DNA of 64,000 bases from Clarkia xantiana subsp. parviflora (Eukaryota > Streptophyta > Magnoliopsida > Myrtales > Onagraceae), in the NCBI GenBank assembly GCA_036873135.1, contig JAPTYO010000002.1, forward strand, positions 35,455,452 to 35,519,451. Reading direction: 5' to 3'. Position numbers and translations under genes: made by a program. This document shows positions 54,291 to 64,000 of the stretch, piece after piece. The notes under the pieces are model-generated. The model did no database searches. It had not been told where the DNA came from and was given only the letters and a program-made list of their open reading frames with translations. The stretch's first letter is position 1; every line of letters begins with the position of its first letter.

Positions 54291-55135
54291 CAATGAATTC
54301 GGTTCGATTCTTCATGCAAACCGGGTCGGTTTGGTTCGACCCATTAGTGTACCTGGTCCGACCCAACCCGAATGGGTAAGACCGATCGAGAAAACCCGGG
54401 TCGGTCGATCCGACCCGGTTGGACTGGCTAAACCCGACCTGGTTGACCCGGTTGGACCGTTTCGGGTTCCACTGGTTATCCGGGTCAGTCGACCCGACCC
54501 AGATGTGCAAATTGGATCGACCCAGTTACCCTATTGGGTTCAGCCGAAATAAAACTTGTGGGCTAAGTAGGGTTTTAAAATTCACTAAAAACATAACTTA
54601 GCCACTAAGTAATATTATCTATACATATAGTTTCCAAATATATTTGCACAATATATAGATATTCATTTAGGCCACTTTAGTAAATATATATATATATATA
54701 TTGTCAAGATTATATATTAGGAATATAAATCTATCAACAATATATTTTTCTCAATCTTAGGCAACTAATATTTATCAATAATATCTAACATCTTTAAACT
54801 CATGCTAGAATATATCGATAATTAATGGCACAATTATCTTGTCAATCTAACACAAAAATTCGGCCAAATACATTACATGGGGCTGAAATTATTAAATAAT
54901 TTTACGTGTAATTTTCGGCCAAAACACCAATTTTAGGGTTAGTGGTCAAATTTTTAGATCGAAATTTACAAAGATCAATAATACAATGTTCAATTTTGAT
55001 AAAAAGTCATGTTTTTCTTGAAGATCATGAACAACAAGTTTTACCAAAAACACAAATTCATGAACTATCATTTTTAAACTCAAGATCACCAATTTTATCA
55101 AAAACATGAATTCCCTTACCAAGCTCTGATACCAC
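54291..55135 (-). other. Copia leader and primer-binding site (minus)
   Basis: PBS at 55135-55120 on the minus strand, GTGGTATCAGAGCTTG, intact. The leader carries AT-rich text shared with 21500-22390 (TTTCGGCC, GATCATGAAC) and a tract of GGGTCGG/GGTTCGG words (54310-54545). Confidence 0.75.
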
Positions 55136-55727
55136 TGTTGGAATTTGGGGACGATTACTAAGGAAACAAAATCAAAAGGTACATTCTATGTAACGAATTA
55201 CGCAGTGGAAATAACGCACATACCTCTATTGCTTTTCGTAGTCCTAGAAACATGACGATGAGTTCACGGTCTGCCGGACGGGTCCTGTAGGAACTCTTTT
55301 AAATGAGAATTCTACGAGGAATGGTCTCCACTAAAAAACCTCTATTCAATCGGTCACTGGGATGGATCTCCGGGGTTATTGCTCAAAGCAATTCGGCACC
55401 TCCTTGCTTAAATGGATTTTGGCCGAGCCTTAGTGTTAGTGAGGAGGGGTTTCTTTTGTCTCAAGTTAAAATGGAGAAAATGATTAACCCCAAATAAATC
55501 TCTAACACTCTCTATTTATAATAGGTGGTGGAAAAACACACCTAGGGTAATTCCCTAAGTTTAAGCAAGTCTAGCTATAAAGGGGAGGCCCAATTTTGGG
55601 CCTCTCATGTAAGTTGGGATTTAGGCCTAGCCCCGAATCCCTAACGTGACATTTCCAATTATGCTTAGGATGTTGGTCTTATATTAAAGGGCTCCTATTA
55701 CAGCGGCCCCTTCACCAAATGTAAACA
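55136..55727 (-). mobile_element. Copia 5' LTR (minus), subfamily TGTTTACATTTGG
   Basis: Minus strand TGTTTACATTTGGTGAAGGG...CAAATTCCAACA, then the PBS. TATA-like TATTATAAATAGAG near 55520. Close to the LTR at 15955-16551. Confidence 0.85.
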
Positions 55728-56943
55728 AATAATCTGACCACCTCTTCTTTCGGTGGCTACGCGGAACACTTGTCTAGAGGAATAGGTTCATATTTTTATT
55801 TCGGTAACAATATTTTGTTCGAAAGTGCCTGGATGATTCGAACCAGCAGGCTCTATATTCGAAATTATGTTTAAAACTGCGTCATGTAACAATATTAGGT
55901 TTGGCTCGTGACCACCAACCACGTCGTCATTAACTTGATCATCCTTGATTTTTATTTTCTATTTAATCCAATTCAGTCACAGTTTCATTTCACCCACTCG
56001 AATGACTCTTCCTATTCTATATCAGATACGTTCAGATTCATATCACCAAACCTCAGAAATTCATTCTCCAAGAATATAATATCGTGTGATTCATTTTTTA
56101 TAATGTCAGAAATAAAACAGGATAATCACTAACTACAAGTAGTTCATCGAGAAACTTACAAGTTATGGCGAGATTATCCTTACAGGTCCTATGGTGTTGT
56201 CATCATTCTCGCAAGATCCTAAATGCATGTTGTATCGCGGTTTGCCGAACTAGGTCCTCAAATCTTGCTCTTAACACAAAATGAGGATAAGTCTCCACCG
56301 AGTATACCAAATGGAAGGAAGGGATGTACTAAGGGTTAACTAGGGGTAATACAACTTTCTTCTCACTATTGGTTGTGTGAATGATTAATTTGCACGCCAA
56401 GGAATGCACAAATGTGGTTCGGCCGAAACACCCTATTTATAGAGGAGGAGGTGACTTATTTCCAAAATATTAATCTCCTAAGATATAGATTCATATTTTT
56501 AATTTCTTTAATAGATCTATATATAATTTCAAGATTATATATTATCACTGCTAATACAATAAAATATATTCAACAATATATTATTTTCTTGCACATATAT
56601 ACTATCATTAATGATGTATATATAATATCCTACAATAGAATATAATACATGATTGTAAAATCTATCTCTAGGGATAATATTTCCATTCCTTAATCTTAGG
56701 TAATCAATACTTGACCACCAAGTATATTACCTATGAGCCAAAACGAATTGTCCATTGTTGTCCAATTAATGGATGAGTTATCCATATAGGGTCGTAGTAC
56801 CTATTAATTAATAGGCTCTTATGAAGGGCGATCTAATTGCCATAATTGCCAACCGCTCTCACTCGCCTGAATGGGCGGGATCATATTATACATGTAATGC
56901 ATTTCTTCCATTTCCTTCTATCCGCTTTCATAAGAGATTAGTC
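55728..56943 (-). mobile_element. Remnants of another, more diverged copia element
   Basis: 56250-56850 has the layout of these LTRs on the minus strand (purine-rich GAGTGAGAGCGG near 56860, then GGCAATTATGGCAATTAG; TATA-like CTCTATAAATAGGG near 56440; TTTCGGCCGAACC), but with a different U3. 55740-56240 is probably pol-linker sequence, too decayed to translate. Cut at 56943 by the next LTR. Confidence 0.45.
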
Positions 56944-57543
56944 TGTTGGATTACAGGGAAAATACTATGGAAACAAAACCCTAGATACGTGCATGGTAAT
57001 TAATACGCAGCGAAAGATAGTGCACATACCTACAATATTTCATGTAGTCCCAAGATCACCGAGGGGAGTTCTGGATCCGCCGGACGGTTCCTGTAGAGGT
57101 TCTGGTTCAGGAAGCCCTACACGGATTATGCCTCACAACAAAGCCCATGTCGATTCTTCAGCGGGATGGATCACCTGAGTAAATTGATTGACGCAATTTG
57201 TAACCATCCAGGGAGATAGTAGTTTCGGCCGAACCACTATATGTTTAGGGAGGAGGGATTTCTTTAAATCTCACCACAAAGGAGGAGATAATTAGCAATA
57301 AATAAAACACCTAGCACTCCCTATTTATAGGAGGAGCAAAGGAGGAGACAATTAGTCCACTTTTCCCTACTATGGTTCGACCGACCTATGTAAGCAAGGG
57401 AGGCCGAATTTCGGGCCTCTCATGTAAATTGGGATTTTAGGCCTAGCCCAAAATCCCTAATGTTACATAAACCAATTTTCTTAGGTCACAAGCTTATATT
57501 AATGGGCTCCTAATTACGGCGACCCAATCTCCATATGCCAACA
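56944..57543 (-). mobile_element. Copia 3' LTR (minus), subfamily TGTTGGCATATGG
   Basis: Minus strand TGTTGGCATATGGAGATTGG...CCCTGTAATCCAACA, 600 bp. TATA-like CCTATAAATAGGGAG near 57325. The purine tract GTGGGAGC lies immediately outside (57544-57551), so it closes the minus-strand element to its right. Confidence 0.87.
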
Positions 57544-58624
57544 GCTCCCACTTGCCGAAATGGGAGGGTGCCTGTTAATATGTTGTCGACCTACACATCA
57601 ACATCTGTCTTCGATCCAGCCCTGCTTCGGAATAGTTCATACGAGGTTTTTCATGCGACCGATGGATGCAACGGGCATCGTGCTACTCATTTGTTAGGAG
57701 TGCTCTAGCGCCCGCGGAACGTTGATTCCTATCTTTAATCAATCTGTTAAAACAATATTGTACCACGATGTATCCTAGGTCAACTGTCATTCTCCAATTG
57801 CCCTGTTTCCACATCCTTCAGGGCATCCGTACAAGTATTCACTACCTTCAACTAATATCTGGCTGGTGGCCACCTAGTGAAGAGTCGGAGAATTACAGGT
57901 GTACTTGACCATCCCCATCGCTCATACCCTTAGTCAAACTCAACCAGTTTCCAAAGACGTGGTCACTTGGCCTTTTTGTTCGGCACTACGCTCGTACGCC
58001 GGGAAGCGAACATTGAGCTTGACCTTAGGTATGAGTTCTGAGTCCGTGAGGATACTTTGGATGCTTCTTAATATAGCATCCGGGATCATTCACACGCTCA
58101 AGGTAAAGAAGTTTGTGCCCATCCGTATCTTGTGGATTCTATCTAGCACAACCGAGTCTAACCCCGTGGTCGAACATAGCACGCGCAGTATGAAGTGCGG
58201 GTCTATAGCATAACCTGAATTTAATCAGGAGTGGGAAATGTCATGTGTTATCGCAGACTTGTCGTCTGGCCCAGAATGTGGTTATTTGACGAACATAGTT
58301 CCTCACGGCGATTTGCAAAACTTAGATCATTTCGTGTTACTCCGAAACCAAATGATGGTTTTTGCTTAACCAGGTTTGCAACCGTGGTTCTTAGCTGTTC
58401 TTGATATGGTAGAGATCCCCCTCTCCGTCACGAAGAACGAGCCTGTGTGACGAGGATTTGTCCACATTCTACATTATTTTAATTGGGAGGTTGTCCCTCC
58501 TACGACTAGTTTATAGACCGTAAAAATCCGATGTAATTAAAACATCATGACGTCATAAATCATAAACTCAAATTGCAATTAATTTCATTCAAATATTACT
58601 TTAAATCTCAAAATGTTATCATAA
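57544..58624 (-). other. Copia polypurine tract and 3' untranslated region (minus)
   Basis: Third copy of the 1.1-kb non-coding unit also at 16552-17633 and 25064-26201; shares TGTACTTGACCATCCCCATC, AGCACAACCGAG and ACTAGTTTATAGACCG. Short frames are not conserved between copies. Confidence 0.75.
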
Positions 58625-60930
58625 TCATACATGCAACTTAAACCCTACGCAGCCCAGCATTCTAACATGCTTTTCAAAAACATCCCTGCGTAAAGGTTTA
58701 GTTAATGGATCCGCCATCATACTCTCAGTGGACAAGTATTCCAATGTGAATAATTTGTCCTCAACCATATTCTTAGCATAATTGTATTTTATATCAATTT
58801 GTTTCGTCCTGTTATGGTGCTTAGGATTCTTAACTGCTGCAATTACTGCTTGACTGTCAGAGTGTACCTTTACAGGCTTACTCCCGTCCTCGACGCTCAG
58901 CAATGCAGTTAAGAGCCTTCTAAGCCAGACTGCTTACTGTGCGTTCTTTGAGAGGGCCACGAATTCGGATTCCATCGTAGACAGCGCGACACAGGATTGC
59001 TTCTTGCTCATCCATGAAATGTCGGCATTAGCAAGGAGAAATACTCCTCCTGAGGTGGACTTACGATCATCCAGATCGCCACCATGGTCGGCGTCAGTGA
59101 ATCCTGTCAATTCTAGTTTTCCACCCTAATAGCACAGTCCTTAGTTGGCAGTACCTTTCAGGTATCGAATAATTCGTTTCACGGCCTTTAGATGTTGATG
59201 TCCGGGGTCTGATTGGAATCGTGCTACTAGGCCCACAACGTAACAGATGTCTGGATGAGTGCATTGCATGGCATACATTAAGCTGCCAACCATACTAAGG
59301 TATTCTGCACTTTTCATCTGTTCACGCTCCGCCAGGTCTTTCGGGCCGTCACGTTTGGACAACGCGCACCCAAACACAACCGGCGTATCCATGTATTTGG
59401 CATCTTGCAATCTGAACCTTTTCAACAGTTTGTTGTTATAGGATTCTTGAGAGAGACATAGCTTGCAAGTAGCCCTATCCCTAGCAATTTAAATACTTAG
59501 GATGTACGTGGCTTCTCCCATGTCCTTAATCTCGAATACAGATGCCAGCCGGGACTTTGATTCGTTCATGTAACTCACATCGTTTGCGGCAATCAATATG
59601 TCATCCACATTCAATGTCAGGATGACGTACTTTGACTCAGAGGTCTTAGTGTACACCCAAGGATCCTCGTGAAGATTCACGAATCTGTTTCCAATGATTT
59701 CCTCGTGGAACCTACGGTTCCATTTCCGAGACGATTTTTTTAAGACCGTAAATTGATCTTTGGAGTTTACAACATTTACGTTCGTTACCAGGAGTAATGA
59801 AACCCTCCGGTTGCTCCATATAGATATCTTTCTCCAGGTTTTCATGAAGGAATGCGGTCTTAACATCCATTTGGTGCAGCTCTAAATCGAGGATTGCAAC
59901 TAAAGCCAAAATGGCCCTTACTGTGGTGTAACGCACAGTCGTTGAGTATGTTTCATCAAAGTCCACTCTGTGAAGTTGGGTGTATACTTTCGCAACGAGT
60001 CGAGCTTTGTATCGCTCGATGGCTCCATCAGTAGTGAGTTTCAATTTCAGAACCCACTTTTCCCCTATTGCTCTGCGGTCAGCAAGCAAATAAAAAAATA
60101 CCACACCGAATTAGCTTTCATAGAGGCGATCTCATCCTCCATTGCTTTCCTCCATTGTTTCGCTTGAGGTCCATCCATAGCTTGCGTAACCGGTTCATCA
60201 ACTGAAGTCAGAGTGATTAATTCACCCTTTTTGATGGGATACTTCTTAGGAGAAGTTCGATTCCTTTGACTATGTCTAGGCTCGTTAATCCCACATTGAA
60301 CTTGGACAACGCTCCCACTAGGAATAATGCTCGTTATCGGTGCAATACTCCCACTGGGAACAAGAGCGTTATTTGAAAATTCACCAACAACTTTTCTTGG
60401 ACGACTTCTTGGTCTCGGGATTCCACCTCCGAGATGTATTCCACGGTTACTAGGACCAGGAACCAAGTTGGTAGTGCCAGTCCCACTGTTACCAGTAGGT
60501 GGTTGTGGTATTATCAGATTTTCATCCATTGGTTCAGGAATGTGATTGTCAGGTTCGACTTGATTTTCACCTGCAACAGCAGTGATCTGAGTGGTTGGAT
60601 TGACTCCTCCCACTGGATTTATTATGAAAATATCTTCATTCTCATTTACCACGTCGTTCACTTGCGTTGCTGCCTCAAATCTCCCACTCGAAGTAAGTGG
60701 GACCTGATCATTATCATCGTGCTCTAGTTCAATTAAGACTTCGTTCGTTTTGATGTTGCCAAGCGTAGGAAATTCGTCCTCAAGGAATGTAACGTCTCAT
60801 GTTCGACAACGCCACCAATCTCCCGAGCTACCACACAAATGCATGCCATAGAGTTACTTTTCAGTACTCTAGGTTTCCAACTTTGCTTCCGCAATTGTTG
60901 GTACAATGTGTGTTTGTTTTTCAACCGTCA
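58625..60930 (-). pseudogene. Copia pol remnant (minus): linker, reverse transcriptase, RNase H
   Basis: Minus strand order: decayed integrase end (VVAREIGGVVEHE, near 60820); linker with PTGNSGTGTTNLVPGPSNRG (60661-60065); RT start EKWVLKLKLTTDGAIERYKARLVAK and DFDETYSTTVRYTTVRA (60104-59712); RT middle with NVDD in place of YVDD (near 59608); GSLMYAMQCTHPDICYVVG (59425-59141); RNase H end SDSQAVIAAVKNPKHHNRTK (58903-58625). Breaks include a frameshift at a T7 run near 59736, a stop near 59489 and one inside RNase H near 58930. Confidence 0.88.
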
Positions 60931-61919
60931 TGTCGCATCATGGTAACATTCGTATTGTTACCATTTAATATCTCATGTGGTGTTGTGATAACTGATATTA
61001 TAGGAACAAAGCTCTACATGAGTGACAGTCAACATCTCATTATTCTTGTAGGTGACCGGAAGTTGAGCTAAAGACTCATATTTTATACTATGTCCTTGAA
61101 GTGCATGTTTTGAAATATCCGCCAATCTTTATTGTTGAAGGCGTATAACTGGATACTCGTATGTAAGACATATCCTTTTTCATTGCATACTAGGTTTCGT
61201 CCACCTTTGAATGGTGCATTATGTTTTCAGCTTTATCACTTATTGATTCTTTACGAGACTATAGTAGCTTTTTGAAGCATACTTCTTTTTAGTTTATGAG
61301 GAATCAATGAGTAAAACCCCAAATGGGTCTCTAATGCAATTGAAAATTTTATATCAAGCATTAAATAAAAAATACACTCCGTATTAAATTTGCACTTTGT
61401 ATCGATGTATTCCATCTATCGAGGAACTCTGCGGGCCGCGCGTATCACCAGATTTTACCAGTGGTGAAATCGTTTCGTTTCCAAAATTTAATTTAATCGG
61501 TTTCGCACATATTCATCATTACAATTTTAAATTATTTCATGGAGTACTAACAAATAAGGAATATTTAAATCTATATGTGTTCTTACTGCACTGATCAACA
61601 GACTTATAACAATTTGAATGGATTATGTTATTTTGTTGTCTTTTTCGACCGGTTGACCCGGTCGAAAGATTTGGTTCCTAAACCGGAGGCTTAGATTTTT
61701 GCTTCGGATCGTTCTCTTTGTCCGGGACGATAATTGATAAGTAAATTGTATTCCGAATCGAATGACAATTAATTTTATTCAATAGCTCCGAATCTTAAAT
61801 TAACCAAAATCCAACAATTATACGAACAAGTAAACACTATACAACTAAAACAGTACCTTTACAGAAAATAAAGGAGGGGAAGATGATGAAATAGACGAAT
61901 AGTCCTTACCATATTGAGC
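60931..61919 (-). other. Decayed copia integrase/spacer region
   Basis: 60931-61200 keeps patches of copia integrase-like sequence in mixed frames. 61380-61760 matches 20290-20640, including AAAATTTAATTTAAT and TGGAGTACTAA. No gene can be supported. On the minus strand TTTTTTTCAG/GTGCGATG near 61929 is the acceptor-like end of the intron described for the gag-like unit. Confidence 0.5.
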
Positions 61920-62790
61920 ATCGCACCTGAAAAAAATTCATAAGTTAATTAGATCAGATGTAATGTTCTTAATAAAGTGTTTTACGACTTTATATGGCAC
62001 ACGAAGCGTACCTGAGACGCGTTTTCATCTACGGTGTTTGACGCACAGGATTTCGTTTAGACTTTTTGTTGCTGGTTTTACTCATCAACTTGCGAATTTC
62101 TTCATACAAATCTTGTGATTTCACGGATTCTTTGGAGGAACATTCATCCTTAGGGTGTTGCTCGAATAGCTAAACCGATGTGTTGATTGTTTTAATCAAA
62201 CATGAGAGCTCATCGTTGTTTGCAAGCCATGAAAGGGGAACCATCCTCATCACCTTTTGAATCCTTTGCCATATGTCTATTTCGTCTTTGGGATCATGAA
62301 TGAAGTGTAAGCCCCAGTCCGTGCAAGGAATATCATGATACTTAAGCATCATATTTCTTGCTTCAGCGGCCATTCCTTCGCAGTAACGAAGGCGTATGGT
62401 ACACCAGAGATGTAACGAACTAACGTTCATGAAACCATCATCCACTTCTTCTGTCAGCGTAGCACCGATTAAATCATGAGCTATCTGATCTTTCTGAGAC
62501 ATACCACTGCTGTTGTATCTTGGGCTAATAGTTTCGCCCGTGATTACTCTCTTTGTTGTTGGGTCTATTCGATCCTCAACATTGCAGCAAAGAGGATGTC
62601 AGTAACATAGTCTTCCCAAATATCATAATTGCTACCGTCAATAGCAGTGAAGAAACACTTTCGATATGCCATCTAAACTTAAAAACACATTGTAAATCAT
62701 GCATAAGCAGGAGACATAACATTTTGAAAAAGAATTGCTTACATCGGATATCTATAAGACATAAGGCGATAAATAATGATTCCTCAGACA
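61920..62790 (-). pseudogene. Copia gag-like unit with intron-like boundaries, copy A
   Basis: Minus strand: leader exon ...ATATCCGAT/GTAAGCAATTC (near 62744), acceptor TTTAAGTTTAG/ATGGC (near 62672), then MAYRKCFFTAIDGSNYDIWEDY. After a frame break, the 62502-62170 frame reads DQIAHDLIGATLTEEVDDGF, LHLWCTIRLRYCEG and WQRIQKVMRMVPLSW, resembling plant copia gag (the usual LW...RY block). A Lys/Ser-rich tail follows, then a donor CTCAG/GTACGC (62011) and an acceptor 83 nt later. The leader is cut off by the plus-strand LTR at 62830. Confidence 0.5.
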
Positions 62791-62829
62791 CATATCCCAA
62801 CCGACCGACAGTAAACCGAGGGAAGGGGG

Positions 62830-63420
62830 TGTAAGCATATGGTGATGGGCACCGTAATTGGTAGCCCATAATATGTATAGTTTGCCTAAGGAAATTAGGT
62901 AAATGTCACATTAGGGTAATTGGGCTAGACCCAATTGACATGAAAGGCCCAAATTATGGGCCTCCCCTATGCATGGCCGGCCGAAATAACTAAGTGAGGG
63001 CAAAGTGGACTTTTCTCTACTTTGCTCCTCCTATAAATACATGGTGTTAGGAGATTTTTAGGGTTAATCACTATTCCCTCATTAGAGTGTTTTAGAGAGA
63101 AAAACCCTCCACCCCACACCTAGGTATTTTCGGCCGAACCCTTCACCCAAGGTGTGACAATTTGCTTTCCAAGCAAAACTCCAGAGATCTGTCCCTGTGC
63201 CAAGAATCGATCAGAGGCTTTGTTGTGGAGCTTGTACTGCGTAGGCGTCTCTAACAAGAACCTCTACGAGTCCCGACCGGAGGATCGTGAACTCCCTGCA
63301 GAAGGATCTAAGGACTAGGGATCATCTTTGAGGTATGTGCGAATCTTCCGCTGCGTAACTTCGATTACTAGCATGTACCATGATTTAGTATCCGTAGTGA
63401 TTACTCCCCGTAATCTAATA
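62830..63420 (+). mobile_element. Copia 5' LTR (plus), subfamily TGTAAGCATATGG
   Basis: TGTAAGCATATGGTGATGGG...CCCGTAATCTAATA; the terminal CA has become TA. TATA-like CCTATAAATACATGG at 63030. PBS follows, so an element extends rightward past the window end. Confidence 0.85.
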
Positions 63421-64000
63421 GTGGTAACATAGTCTGTGTTAGGAGTTCATAATTTTGATAAATTGGTGTTCTTAAAGTTTAAAATTAAAAAACCGAATTT
63501 TTTTAAAAGAAATTTTAAATTTTCGAGTTTTTGGGGTTGTTGGTGATTCCGAAATTTTCATGATGTTCTTGATTTATTTGATGTTCATGATCTTCAAGAA
63601 AAATGTAATACTTATCAAAATCAATCATTGAATTGTAGATCTTATTAAAATTTGATCTTAAAATTTGACCACTTGTTCCCAATTTGGTGTTTGTTCCGAA
63701 ATTTTAAAGAATTTACTATGTAATTTTTTTTTTTAATTTCTTGGTCACCAAGCTAGTAAATTTCGGCCACTATTTTAAAGTATATTGTTTACCATATTTT
63801 AATTTTTAATTAAGGTAACAATATATCTATAATTGGGAACATAAGGATAGGTTCACATTAATATATAGAAATATATATCACTATTAATATACCTAAATAT
63901 TTAATAGGGTTAAAGATAATATTGATAGATTTAATTGCCTAAAATATTGAGAAAATATATTGTCAGTATATTTGTTACCCTATTTAAGATGTTGCGTCCT
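63421..64000 (+). other. Copia PBS (63421-63436) and leader, runs off the window
   Basis: GTGGTAACATAGTCTG is a decayed initiator-Met site. The AT-rich leader is the same as at 126-1210 and 40331-41000 (GATCTTCAAGAAAAATG, TTGTTTACCATATTTTAATT). No coding sequence before the window end. Confidence 0.75.

Noticed and set aside
62819..62830. Purine tract GAGGGAAGGGGG before the LTR as a polypurine tract
   Set aside because: The LTR is followed by a primer-binding site and leader, so it is a 5' LTR; the usual tract in this family is GAGTGGGAGC.

Overview
The window looks like a transposon-dense, AT-rich stretch of a flowering-plant nuclear genome, most likely a eudicot. Evidence is spliced plant genes, plant LTR elements primed by initiator-Met tRNA, plant-type Ty3/gypsy Tat elements, and plant hAT, Harbinger and foldback MITEs. 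I cannot name the species. Only two host genes look intact, both on the minus strand: a kinesin-light-chain-related TPR protein of the KLCR/CMU family (5128-7706, two coding exons, 719 aa) and a Raf-like group C protein kinase (44482-46041, three coding exons, 385 aa as modelled).

Layout. 1-2200: inverted copia pieces, one carrying a foldback MITE. 2236-3788: a 5'-truncated LINE with poly(A). 5128-8340: the KLCR gene. 8340-15954: four abutting Harbinger-type elements in alternating orientation, separated by shared TAA sites and themselves invaded by two hAT MITEs and one foldback element. 15955-26814: two broken copia elements, one minus and one plus, meeting head to head. 26815-39753: a CACTA-like locus interrupted by an 8500-bp Tat-lineage Ty3/gypsy element (28326-36825, 5-bp target duplication) and by a hAT element (37227-38880) that itself contains a foldback element. 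39754-43997: a copia LTR and leader fused to a minus-strand Tat gag carrying an 8-bp-TSD DNA element. 44482-46380: the kinase gene and its upstream region. 46748-53400: a candidate copia LTR, the 3' half of a second Tat element (antisense gene, 62-bp tandem array, 3' LTR) and a copia protease fragment. 53400-64000: minus-strand copia elements with unusual intron-like boundaries around their gag-like ORF, ending in a plus-strand copia 5' LTR that runs out of the window.

Nine LTRs of one copia superfamily are present, and none pairs with another to bound an intact element. Every copia pol is broken by stops, frameshifts or catalytic-site changes. The Tat element at 28326-36825 is structurally complete (paired LTRs, TSD, PBS, PPT), but its reverse transcriptase and RNase H have been deleted, joining protease directly to integrase.

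The most interesting signal is the antisense gene carried by two different Tat elements (32808-35662 and 47988-50110). Both copies are multi-exon, both have an intron at the same place just upstream of a coiled-coil exon, and both splice in frame at that intron. Because these introns lie antisense to the retroelement genome, splicing of the genomic RNA would not remove them.
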